The translations under genes and the position numbers were made by a program. DNA of 36,508 nucleotides, taken from assembly GCA_944389215.1 (NCBI GenBank), contig CALXLN010000066.1, positions 1 to 36,508 on the forward strand, written 5' to 3'. The notes under the pieces are model-generated. The model did not search any database and was not told where the DNA came from. It saw only the letters and a list, made by a program, of their open reading frames with translations. Source of the DNA: an uncultured Opitutales bacterium (lineage in GTDB: Bacteria > Verrucomicrobiota > Verrucomicrobiia > Opitutales > Intestinicryptomonadaceae). Shown here piece by piece: positions 8,225 through 15,028 of the stretch; positions within the stretch are counted from its first letter, which is position 1; each line of letters begins with the position of its first letter.

Positions 8225-9244
8225 CTACTTTCCCAAAAGCCCCAGTATTTTGCGAGCAAGAGAATCGAAAATATCCCGCGATGAATCGGAAATCGCATCC
8301 GTATGCAGAGACTTGTCCAGCGGAATCTCGGCAAGCACCGGAACCCCCAACTGCGCCGCAACCCCGGCGGCGTACCCTTCGCCGAATATGTATTCTTTTG
8401 AACCGTCCGGCATCGGGAAGTACGCCATATTGTCGACTACGCCCAATACTTTGACGGCGCTTTTTTCAAATACCATTGCCCCGCGCGCCGCGGTAGTGGC
8501 GGCAAGTGAATTGGATGTTGTAACAACAATCGCTCCGTCCAGAGGCACCAACTGCACAACGCTCAACACGGCGTCCCCGGTTCCCGGAGGCAAGTCCAAA
8601 ACCATTACATCCAAATTGCCCCATACCATTTCTTCGGCAAACTGCTTTATCGCGCTGGTAACCATGGGGCCGCGCCAAAGCAGCGGCTGGTCGTCGCCAA
8701 CCAACATTCCCATAGACATAACTTTTATGCCACCTATCTCCGGAGGCACTATTTTTTCTTCTTCATTAACGGTTGGAAATACATGCTCGTTAAACAAGAT
8801 TGAAGCGCTAGGCCCGTGGATGTCGCAATCCATCAACCCTACGCGCGCCTCTCCGCCTTTGGAGAAAATTTTTGCGAACGCGCGCGCCAAATTCACCGCC
8901 ACGGTGCTTTTGCCTACGCCGCCCTTTCCCGACGCCACAGCTATCTTTAATCCCGCTCCCGCAAGAGTTTCCTTTTTGGGCTTCGGAGCGGGTATATTTT
9001 TGGACGGATCCTCCGACAATAAAACGACGTTGAAACTGCAACCGCCAAACGCCGCCTCCAAAGCGGCTTTCGCGCGCGCAACAACGCCCTTTGCAACTTC
9101 AGAATCGCCGCCGGTAAATATGCGGATCTCCGCGGAGTTTCCGTCCGCCTTAACATACTTCACCATGCCAAAAGACACGATGCTCTTTTGATACGGCGGA
9201 TAATTTACGGTCTCCAAGACCTCCAGAATCTTTTCTTTGTCCAT
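8225..9244 (-). CDS. mrp: Mrp/NBP35-family iron-sulfur carrier P-loop ATPase
   Basis: P-loop ATPase of the Mrp/ApbC group, thought to carry and deliver Fe-S clusters in the cytosol. From ATG 9244 it is 339 residues. An N-terminal MIP18/DUF59-like domain (about 1-85, with NYPPYQKSIVSFGMV) is followed by the deviant Walker A ASGKGGVGKST (about residues 104-114) and MDCDIHGPSAS. LWRGPMVTSAIKQF and LDLPPGTGDA are strongly Mrp-like. The CxxC pair that many Mrp proteins carry after the NM motif is missing: here NMAYFPMPDGSKEYIFGEG has no Cys, as in some other bacterial lineages. An upstream in-frame ATG at 9274 would overlap ruvA and add ten atypical residues. It sits 13 bases after the ruvA stop and 22 bases before mtaB, itself an Fe-S enzyme, which makes a functional link plausible. 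Confidence 0.93.
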   Translation of the reverse strand: MDKEKILEVLETVNYPPYQKSIVSFGMVKYVKADGNSAEIRIFTGGDSEVAKGVVARAKAALEAAFGGCSFNVVLLSEDPSKNIPAPKPKKETLAGAGLKIAVASGKGGVGKSTVAVNLARAFAKIFSKGGEARVGLMDCDIHGPSASILFNEHVFPTVNEEEKIVPPEIGGIKVMSMGMLVGDDQPLLWRGPMVTSAIKQFAEEMVWGNLDVMVLDLPPGTGDAVLSVVQLVPLDGAIVVTTSNSLAATTAARGAMVFEKSAVKVLGVVDNMAYFPMPDGSKEYIFGEGYAAGVAAQLGVPVLAEIPLDKSLHTDAISDSSRDIFDSLARKILGLLGK

Positions 9245-9257
9245 AACAGACCAATTT

Positions 9258-9857
9258 CTATTTTGAAAGCGCAAGTTTTACGATTTGCTCGGTGGTTGCG
9301 TCCTCGCCAAGTTTTGCGGCAGAGGCGCGCACGGCTTTGTCGGCGTCCTGTATCTTCATGCCCAACGCGACTAAGGCAGCCACGGCGTCTCCCGCAGGAC
9401 TTGCCGCAAACGCGCCCGGCTGCGCTCCGGAAGACACCGCAGAAGCAGTTCCTGATAGCGTTCCCTTCAATTCAAGAACCAACCGTTCCGCCGTCTTTTT
9501 GCCAATGCCCGGACACTTCGACAGCATCGCGACGTCTCCCGACGCCACGGCGTCCCTCAAGGTTGACACAGACATCCTGCTCATCATATTGAGCGCGGTT
9601 TTTGGCCCTATTCCTGTAACCTTCTCGACCAATATCTTGAAAAAATCCCTGTCGGCGGCCGTCGCAAATCCGTAAAGCGACTGGGAATCCTCGCGATAAA
9701 CGTCCAGAGTGTAAAGCATTACCTCCGAGCCATTTTTCGGAAGGCGCTCGGCTGTAGTTACCGGTATTTCGACCTCGTAAAACAACCCTCCCGCGGTCTC
9801 GACGATAGCAAGCACGGGAGTGCTTCTAACAAGTTTGCCTTTTATAGCCGCTATCAT
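9258..9857 (-). CDS. ruvA: Holliday junction branch migration complex subunit RuvA
   Basis: A 199-residue subunit that binds four-way DNA junctions and recruits the RuvB motor during recombination and repair. The N-terminal OB-fold begins MIAAIKGKLV. Two helix-hairpin-helix motifs follow: EKVTGIGPKTALNMM (about residues 73-87) and KCPGIGKKTAERLVLELKG (about 108-126). A flexible Ala/Ser-rich linker leads to the C-terminal RuvB-binding domain (about 150-199, with AVAALVALGMK). Length is normal for the family. The start codon overlaps the dapB stop by 4 bases, so translation is probably coupled. ruvB and ruvC are not in the window. Confidence 0.97.
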   Translation of the reverse strand: MIAAIKGKLVRSTPVLAIVETAGGLFYEVEIPVTTAERLPKNGSEVMLYTLDVYREDSQSLYGFATAADRDFFKILVEKVTGIGPKTALNMMSRMSVSTLRDAVASGDVAMLSKCPGIGKKTAERLVLELKGTLSGTASAVSSGAQPGAFAASPAGDAVAALVALGMKIQDADKAVRASAAKLGEDATTEQIVKLALSK

Positions 9858-10594
9858 TTTATCTGGCTAAAGTTCAGAACATCCTCCATACCATAGAGGC
9901 CAGGCGCCGCGGATACCGCCCATTTTGCGGCTCGAAGCGCGCCAAACGCGAAAATTTTTCTGTCGGCAGCCTTGTGCGCAAGCTCAAGGCGCTCGCCGTC
10001 GGCGGCGAAAATTACAGTGTGGTCGCCCACAACGCTGCCGCCGCGCAGGGCGTGGACGCCTATTTCGCCCGCGGGACGCCCGCCAACCTGACCGTGCCTG
10101 CCGTAGCACACGGATTCCTCCCCTACGCCTCTGGCTTCGCAGACTATCTGTTTTAGCTTTTCGGCCGTACCGCTCGGAGCGTCCTTCTTATGGCGGTGGT
10201 GCATCTCTACTATTTCTACATCGTACGATTCGCCTAAAATTTTCGCGGCTACCGACGTAAGATAATTGAGAAGATTTACGCCCACGGAATAATTGCCCGC
10301 CCATACTATTGCAATTTTTTCGGCGTTCTTCAATATGCGCGCACGCTGTTCGGGCGTGTGTCCCGTTGTGCCTATGACCAGCGGCTTGCCGTACCTGCCG
10401 CACAAATCAGCCAAGACGGGAGTCGCTTCTCTAAACGAGAAGTCGATTGCCACATCGCATCCGGATATGAAATCCGCGGGATTGTCGCCCGCGTCGCACG
10501 CTCCGAAAATCTCGCATCCGCTCTCAGCCGCGGCGGAGGATATCGCAACCCCCATGCGCCCTTTGCAGCCGTTTAACAGTATCTTAGTTGCCAT
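9854..10594 (-). CDS. dapB: 4-hydroxy-tetrahydrodipicolinate reductase DapB
   Basis: Second dedicated step of lysine and diaminopimelate synthesis: NAD(P)H-dependent reduction of 4-hydroxytetrahydrodipicolinate. The 246-residue protein has the Rossmann-type start KILLNGCKGRMG (residues 4-15), VIGTTGHT in the cofactor region and the active-site signature EMHHRHKKDAPSGTA (about 130-144) with the catalytic His132 and Lys136. A C-terminal GGSVVGDHTVIF block is also typical. Slightly shorter than the E. coli enzyme, as in many bacteria. The start shares one base with the dapA stop (TAATG), which argues for translational coupling and joint expression. Confidence 0.97.
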   Translation of the reverse strand: MATKILLNGCKGRMGVAISSAAAESGCEIFGACDAGDNPADFISGCDVAIDFSFREATPVLADLCGRYGKPLVIGTTGHTPEQRARILKNAEKIAIVWAGNYSVGVNLLNYLTSVAAKILGESYDVEIVEMHHRHKKDAPSGTAEKLKQIVCEARGVGEESVCYGRHGQVGGRPAGEIGVHALRGGSVVGDHTVIFAADGERLELAHKAADRKIFAFGALRAAKWAVSAAPGLYGMEDVLNFSQIK

Positions 10595-11490
10595 TATATA
10601 AGCTCCAGTTTTTTCATTTCAGACTTTAAAATTTCGAGATTTTGCGGCTGCATTCCGCACAGCGGCAGCCTCACGAAATCCGAAGGAATACGCCCGCACA
10701 ACTTTAGCGCCGCCTTTGCGGGAACGGGATTTGGCTCTATAAAAAGCGCTTTGAAAAATCCGGAAAGCCGCGCATTTTCAGCCTCAGCTTCAGCAATCTT
10801 GCCATCTTCTATCATCTTGACAAAATCCACCATTACCTCCGGAATAATATTGGACGCCACGCTCACGACACCTTTTGCCCCTGCGCGCATGAAGTCTAGC
10901 GTCAAGCCATCGTCGCCGCTCATTATGTCAATCTTTCCGCCGGCGCGCCCGAACAAATCGCGGACTTTCTCAACTTTTCCGCCTGCCTCCTTCATCACGC
11001 AGAAATTCGCATATCTGTCGCGCAGGCGCAGGGCGGTATCGTTGGATATTTCAATTCCGCACCTTCCGGGAATCGAATAGAGCATTATGGGTTTGTGGGT
11101 GCACTTGGCAATCTCGCTCATATGCAGAAATACGCCCTCTTGCGACGGCTTATTGTAATAAGGCGCTACGACCAAAAAACCGTCGGCGCCCGCCTCGTCA
11201 GCCTCGCGCGTAAGATTTACGGCCTCGCGCGTGCAGTTGGCGCCGGTGCCCGCTATTACGGGAACCCTGCCCGCCGCAAATTCTATCGTTTTCTTTATTA
11301 CTACTATGTGCTCCACGGGATCGAGCGTAGGCGATTCACCCGTAGTGCCGACCGAAACAAGGCCGCTCACGCCGCCTTTTATCTGAGCCTCAACCAAGTT
11401 CTCCAAAGCATCGTAGTCGACGCCCAATTCCGTCATAGGCGTAACAAGCGCCGTCCAAACTCCTGAAAATTTTTGCATAACATTCTCCAT
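10594..11490 (-). CDS. dapA: 4-hydroxy-tetrahydrodipicolinate synthase DapA
   Basis: Condenses pyruvate and aspartate semialdehyde at the entry to lysine/diaminopimelate synthesis. The 298-residue TIM-barrel has GVWTALVTPM at the N-terminus, GTTGESPTL (about 48-56, carrying the proton-relay Thr), APYYNKPSQEG, the tyrosine of MLYSIPGRCG (about Tyr138, Arg143) and the Schiff-base lysine in FCVMKEAGGK (about Lys167). Everything needed for catalysis is present. First gene of the dapA-dapB-ruvA-mrp-mtaB operon; ATG 11490 and an ATG four codons later are both possible starts. About 350 non-coding bases lie upstream. I see no lysine riboswitch there, but a structured search would be more reliable than reading by eye. 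Confidence 0.97.
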   Translation of the reverse strand: MENVMQKFSGVWTALVTPMTELGVDYDALENLVEAQIKGGVSGLVSVGTTGESPTLDPVEHIVVIKKTIEFAAGRVPVIAGTGANCTREAVNLTREADEAGADGFLVVAPYYNKPSQEGVFLHMSEIAKCTHKPIMLYSIPGRCGIEISNDTALRLRDRYANFCVMKEAGGKVEKVRDLFGRAGGKIDIMSGDDGLTLDFMRAGAKGVVSVASNIIPEVMVDFVKMIEDGKIAEAEAENARLSGFFKALFIEPNPVPAKAALKLCGRIPSDFVRLPLCGMQPQNLEILKSEMKKLELI

Positions 11491-11843
11491 TTAAATAAAG
11501 CCCAACCTATCCTTGCAACTCTTTTTTATTTCCCCTAACAAGTAAAACCGCATGCAAATCTCCCGATCCTGCCTGATACACCCGCAACCCATCCAGAGAT
11601 AAACTCCGCCCATTCCCCGCGGCAAATGCGCCGCGCAGGCTTCTTTGCCCAAAGCCCGGCGCATGGGTTTCAAAACAAAGAAAACGCCGCGCGCGCCCAA
11701 TCTCCGCCCAACCCGTAAAACTGGTGGGGCACCCGCACGTGGCAAACTCCGCTGCGGCGGTTCTTTCAAACCGCGCGCAAAAGCGCAAACGGGAAAAATT
11801 TTCCGCCCAGGCAAACGCAAAATCCGGCTTTTAAAAAACCCGT
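11491..11843. other. Non-coding GC-rich stretch upstream of dapA
   Basis: About 350 bases between dapA and the acetyltransferase gene, with many GCGC-type runs. A minus-strand frame covers it (ending at 11491) but its residues are Arg/Gly/Pro-rich with no protein-like pattern, and it runs into the acetyltransferase coding region. The dapA promoter should lie here; no clear element could be picked. Confidence 0.45.
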
Positions 11844-12461
11844 TCATTCTCCCGCAGAGAAACTTCTTTCTATCGTTTTCCAAACAGCTCCGGCATTTGG
11901 GAAAGACGCATGCACGCGCTCGAAAACAATTTTAACCGTTTGCATTATTTCCTCGGCGGAAATTCTGCCGTCGAAGCCCGCGCAATTTATGAAGTACAAG
12001 TCCATCGGCACGGCGGAATCCCCGCCGCCCGGCAGAAGATAGTCGGCGTTTATCTTGTAGGCTCCGTTGCTTTTGTAAAACTTTATCCTTCTCAGGGTAT
12101 TAGGGTCCAAGGGATTAGGCTTTTCGACTTCAAGCAAAATTCCCTTGCAGTTTGCGTAGCGGGCGGTTATCAGGCGCAAAGCCTCGGAACCCAACCCGCA
12201 GCCGTGCATGGAAGAAGCTATGGCGAAGTGGTCCAACAGCGCAACGGATGTATCTCCGGCAATGTACGCGCAAAAATAACCCGCCATGCCGCCGTCTTTT
12301 TCAAGTATGCAGCACTCGTAGTTTTCGTCGCGGCGCAGAGAATCGAACGCCTCGCGGGTTTTCATTTCCTCGGCGGGAAACTGTAGAAGCATATCGGCGT
12401 ACATTTTGTCGAAGTCCGAATCGGAGGCTTTTGCTATTTTCATATATTTTTCTCTAGCCAT
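11844..12461 (-). CDS. GNAT-family N-acetyltransferase
   Basis: A GCN5-related acetyltransferase of about 205 residues that would move an acetyl group from acetyl-CoA to an unknown amine. The core runs KIAKASDSDFDKMY (first strand and helix), GGMAGYFCAYI, ALLDHFAIASSMHGCGLGSEAL with the acetyl-CoA pyrophosphate loop MHGCGLG, and ILLEVEKPN with KFYKSNGAY, the usual last strands. About 50 extra residues follow the GNAT core. Starts at 12461 or 12443 suit the fold; the longer frame back to 12512 adds a basic stretch that is not family-like. It is divergent from the cysteine synthase gene and transcribed toward dapA, but 350 bases away. The substrate is not predictable. Confidence 0.83.
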   Translation of the reverse strand: MAREKYMKIAKASDSDFDKMYADMLLQFPAEEMKTREAFDSLRRDENYECCILEKDGGMAGYFCAYIAGDTSVALLDHFAIASSMHGCGLGSEALRLITARYANCKGILLEVEKPNPLDPNTLRRIKFYKSNGAYKINADYLLPGGGDSAVPMDLYFINCAGFDGRISAEEIMQTVKIVFERVHASFPNAGAVWKTIERSFSAGE

Positions 12462-12544
12462 ATTTCCCGGAGTATGCAATCGTTTCTTTACAGAACACTC
12501 TTTTTGATTCAATATCGGTATGTTTAACAGTTTGGATTAGAAAA

Positions 12545-13465
12545 ATGAACATAAAAAATTCGATAAAAGAGACAATCGGCGCAACGCCGCTCGTGCGCGC
12601 GACAAGGACAAACGACACCGCCGCAGACATTTTGCTGAAACTGGAAAGCTTCAATCCGTCCGGCAGCGTAAAAGACCGCGCTGCGCTCTATATGCTGGAA
12701 GACGCAAAGGCGCGCGGACTACTAAAAAAGGGCGGAACTATAATAGAGCCCACAAGCGGAAACACCGGAATAGGGCTTGCAATGCTCGCGGCGGCGGAAG
12801 GGATTAGGGCTATATTTGTCATGCCTGATACAATGAGCGTAGAACGCATTAAATCCTTCAAAGCGTACGGGGCGGAAGTGGTGCTTACGCCCGGAGAAAA
12901 AGGAATGCGCGGCTCGCTGGAAAAAGCCGAAGAGCTGAAATCGCAAATTCAGGGGGCGTTCATACCCGGACAATTTTCCAATCCTGCAAACGCGCGGTCT
13001 CATATGGAAACCACAGCAAGGGAAATTTGGCGCGACACCGACGCAAGAATCGATTTCTTTGTGGCGGGCGTCGGCACCGGAGGCACGCTGTGCGGCGTCG
13101 GCGGAGAACTTAAGCGCCTGAATCCCCACATCAAGATAGTCGCCGTGGAACCCGCAGAATCTCCCCTGCTCTCCGGCGGCAAAGCCGCCCCGCACAAATT
13201 GCAAGGAATAGGCGCAAACTTCGTCCCTGAACTTTACAATCCCGAAATAGCCGACGAAATCATAACAATAACGGCGGAGGAAGCCGGAGAAAATGCGCGC
13301 GCACTCGCCAGAAAAGACGGAATTTTCTGCGGAATATCTTCCGGCGCCGCAATGGCGGCGGCGCGCAAGCTTGGCGCGCGTCCAGAAAACGCCGGCAAAA
13401 CAATAGTGGCACTGCTGCCCGACTCCGGGTCTCGCTATCTTTCAACGTGGCTTTTTGAAGAATAA
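12545..13465 (+). CDS. cysK: Cysteine synthase (O-acetylserine sulfhydrylase, PLP-dependent)
   Basis: Forms L-cysteine from O-acetylserine and sulfide. The 306-residue protein has IGATPLVRATR at the N-terminus, the PLP lysine in SFNPSGSVKDRAA (about Lys43), the substrate loop EPTSGNTGIGLAM (about 69-80), VAGVGTGGTLCGVG for PLP phosphate binding, and GIFCGISSGAAMAA near the end. All are hallmarks of the CysK/CysM group of fold-type II PLP enzymes. Length and motifs fit CysK somewhat better than cystathionine beta-synthase-type proteins, but CysM cannot be excluded. Its stop overlaps the next gene's start (TAATG), so it heads the plus-strand operon that continues to nadC. The start at ATG 12545 is divergent from the acetyltransferase gene. 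Confidence 0.94.
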   Translation: MNIKNSIKETIGATPLVRATRTNDTAADILLKLESFNPSGSVKDRAALYMLEDAKARGLLKKGGTIIEPTSGNTGIGLAMLAAAEGIRAIFVMPDTMSVERIKSFKAYGAEVVLTPGEKGMRGSLEKAEELKSQIQGAFIPGQFSNPANARSHMETTAREIWRDTDARIDFFVAGVGTGGTLCGVGGELKRLNPHIKIVAVEPAESPLLSGGKAAPHKLQGIGANFVPELYNPEIADEIITITAEEAGENARALARKDGIFCGISSGAAMAAARKLGARPENAGKTIVALLPDSGSRYLSTWLFEE

Positions 13466-14241
13466 TGAAGATAACTTTTTTGGGAACGGGAACATCGCAG
13501 GGTGTGCCCGTAATCGGCGGCGACGCCAGCGGAATAGACTTGGACAATCCGAAAAATTGGCGGACGCGCTCGAGCGTGCATGTCGAGTGTTGCGGCGCGC
13601 ACATACAAATAGACGCCGGCCCCGAGTTTAGAATACAATGCCTGAAGAATAAAATAAGCTGGATAGACTTTTTCATACTCACCCATGGGCACGCCGACCA
13701 CATCGCCGGAATGGACGATTTGCGCAGGTTCTGCGACCGCCTTCCCGGAAACAGGCTTCCCGTATATTCAAACGAATACGGCCTGGAGCGCATACGCGCG
13801 ATGTTTCCGTACGCGCTTAAAGAAAAACCCGCAGAGCGCGGCTATCCATGTTTCGACATAAAAAAGATGCCCGACGTTTTGGAATTGCCGAACGGTTTAA
13901 AAATAACGTCCGTCGCGCTTCCGCACGGGCCTGTCGAAACGCTGGGGCTTGCCATTGAAGGCGGCGGGAAAAAATTTGCCTACTACACCGACTGCAAGCG
14001 ACTTACGGCGGAGGCGTTCAATCTTGCCAAAGACGCGGACATCTTGGCGTTGGACTGCCTGCGCATATCGCCGCACCCTTCGCACATGAGCCTTTCCGAA
14101 GCCCTAGAAACCGCGCGCAAAGTCGGCGCGGGCGCGACCTACTTCACACATCTCACCTCGCACATAGACTACGGAAAACTTGAGCCGAAGATGCCGCCGA
14201 AATGCGATATAGCCTATGACGGTTTGTCGGTAGAAATTTAA
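13465..14241 (+). CDS. Metallo-beta-lactamase-fold hydrolase, PhnP-like
   Basis: A 258-residue cytosolic metal-dependent hydrolase, probably a phosphodiesterase. The start MKITFLGTGTSQGVPVIGG is the PhnP-type opening. ILTHGHADHIAGMDDLRRF (about 71-89) supplies the His/Asp metal ligands H74, H76, D78 and H79. FAYYTDCKRL holds the bridging Asp, and YFTHLTSHIDY the last His region. PhnP hydrolyses cyclic ribose phosphates in phosphonate use, but no phosphonate genes are nearby and many relatives of unknown substrate exist, so only the family is claimed. It overlaps the cysteine synthase stop by one base (translational coupling). Confidence 0.9.
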   Translation: MKITFLGTGTSQGVPVIGGDASGIDLDNPKNWRTRSSVHVECCGAHIQIDAGPEFRIQCLKNKISWIDFFILTHGHADHIAGMDDLRRFCDRLPGNRLPVYSNEYGLERIRAMFPYALKEKPAERGYPCFDIKKMPDVLELPNGLKITSVALPHGPVETLGLAIEGGGKKFAYYTDCKRLTAEAFNLAKDADILALDCLRISPHPSHMSLSEALETARKVGAGATYFTHLTSHIDYGKLEPKMPPKCDIAYDGLSVEI

Positions 14242-14296
14242 TTGCAAGATTTCCCGATTGCTGCAATGCTGGAGTACAATAAAAAAAGGAACACAA

Positions 14297-15028
14297 ATGA
14301 AATCCAAACCATACGCCCCTCCGCCACCCCCGCTGAAATCCGCAGATGAAGACCGCAATCTCTGCGCCCCGCAAAAGACTCCGCGCGCCGCAATAGTATT
14401 GTCGGGCTGCGGAGTGTTTGACGGCTCAGAGATCCACGAGGCCGTAATAGCGCTGCTCAACCTTCAAAAGCGCGGAGTGGAAACGGAATTCTTTGCGCCG
14501 GACACGGAACAAGCCGACGTTGTCAACCATCTCGACTCGATAGCCATGCAGCCCAGGCGCAATGCGCTTGTTGAATCGGCAAGAATCGCGCGCGGGCATA
14601 TCCGCCCGCTTGCAAAATACGACGCCGGGGAATTCGACCTGCTTTTGTTTGTCGGCGGATTCGGCGCGGCAAAAACGCTCTGCACTTTCGCCGCCGACGG
14701 CGCCGACTGCAAGGTAAACAAACATGTTGAAAGCGCAATAGTGGCAACGCTCGCAAAAAAGAAGGCGCTTGCGTTTATGTGCATAGCGCCCGTTCTGGCG
14801 GCAAAAGTCATAGGCAACGGAGTTCGCCTGACAATTGGGAACGACCCCTCAACCGCTAAAGCGCTGGAGGCTATGGGCGCAAAACACGTCGACTGCCCGG
14901 CAAACTCTTTTGTCGAAGACTCGTCAAAAAGAGTCTATTCCACCCCGGCCTATATGCTGGCGAAATCCACCCCCGACATAGACGCCGGAGTCGGAGCAAT
15001 GTTGGACGCAATATTAAAAAATGTTTAG
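14297..15028 (+). CDS. elbB: ElbB-like glyoxalase/DJ-1 superfamily protein
   Basis: A 243-residue protein of the DJ-1/PfpI superfamily resembling E. coli ElbB, described as a glyoxalase-like factor linked to isoprenoid formation. The family signature LSGCGVFDGSEIHEAV is present near residue 35, with FVGGFGAAKTLC and the nucleophile-type Cys in AFMCIAPVLAAKVIGNG (about C162). The start at ATG 14297 is supported by AAGGAAC shortly upstream; the frame runs back to 14258 without a better site. The first 27 or so residues are an unusual Pro-rich extension (PPPPPLK). The start of the next gene lies 8 bases inside this one. Enzyme activity is not proven for most members. Confidence 0.9.
   Translation: MKSKPYAPPPPPLKSADEDRNLCAPQKTPRAAIVLSGCGVFDGSEIHEAVIALLNLQKRGVETEFFAPDTEQADVVNHLDSIAMQPRRNALVESARIARGHIRPLAKYDAGEFDLLLFVGGFGAAKTLCTFAADGADCKVNKHVESAIVATLAKKKALAFMCIAPVLAAKVIGNGVRLTIGNDPSTAKALEAMGAKHVDCPANSFVEDSSKRVYSTPAYMLAKSTPDIDAGVGAMLDAILKNV

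Noticed and set aside
8203-8361. 53-residue N-terminal extension of MtaB
   Set aside because: Lies within mrp and carries no family-like residues; the conserved part begins at the inner ATG codons.
8184-9191. 335-residue plus-strand frame across mrp
   Set aside because: It is the antisense of a clear mrp gene; residues are Ser/Pro/Thr-rich with no family pattern.
11491-11883. 130-residue minus-strand frame upstream of dapA
   Set aside because: Arg/Gly/Pro-rich, no recognisable pattern, and overlaps the acetyltransferase coding region.
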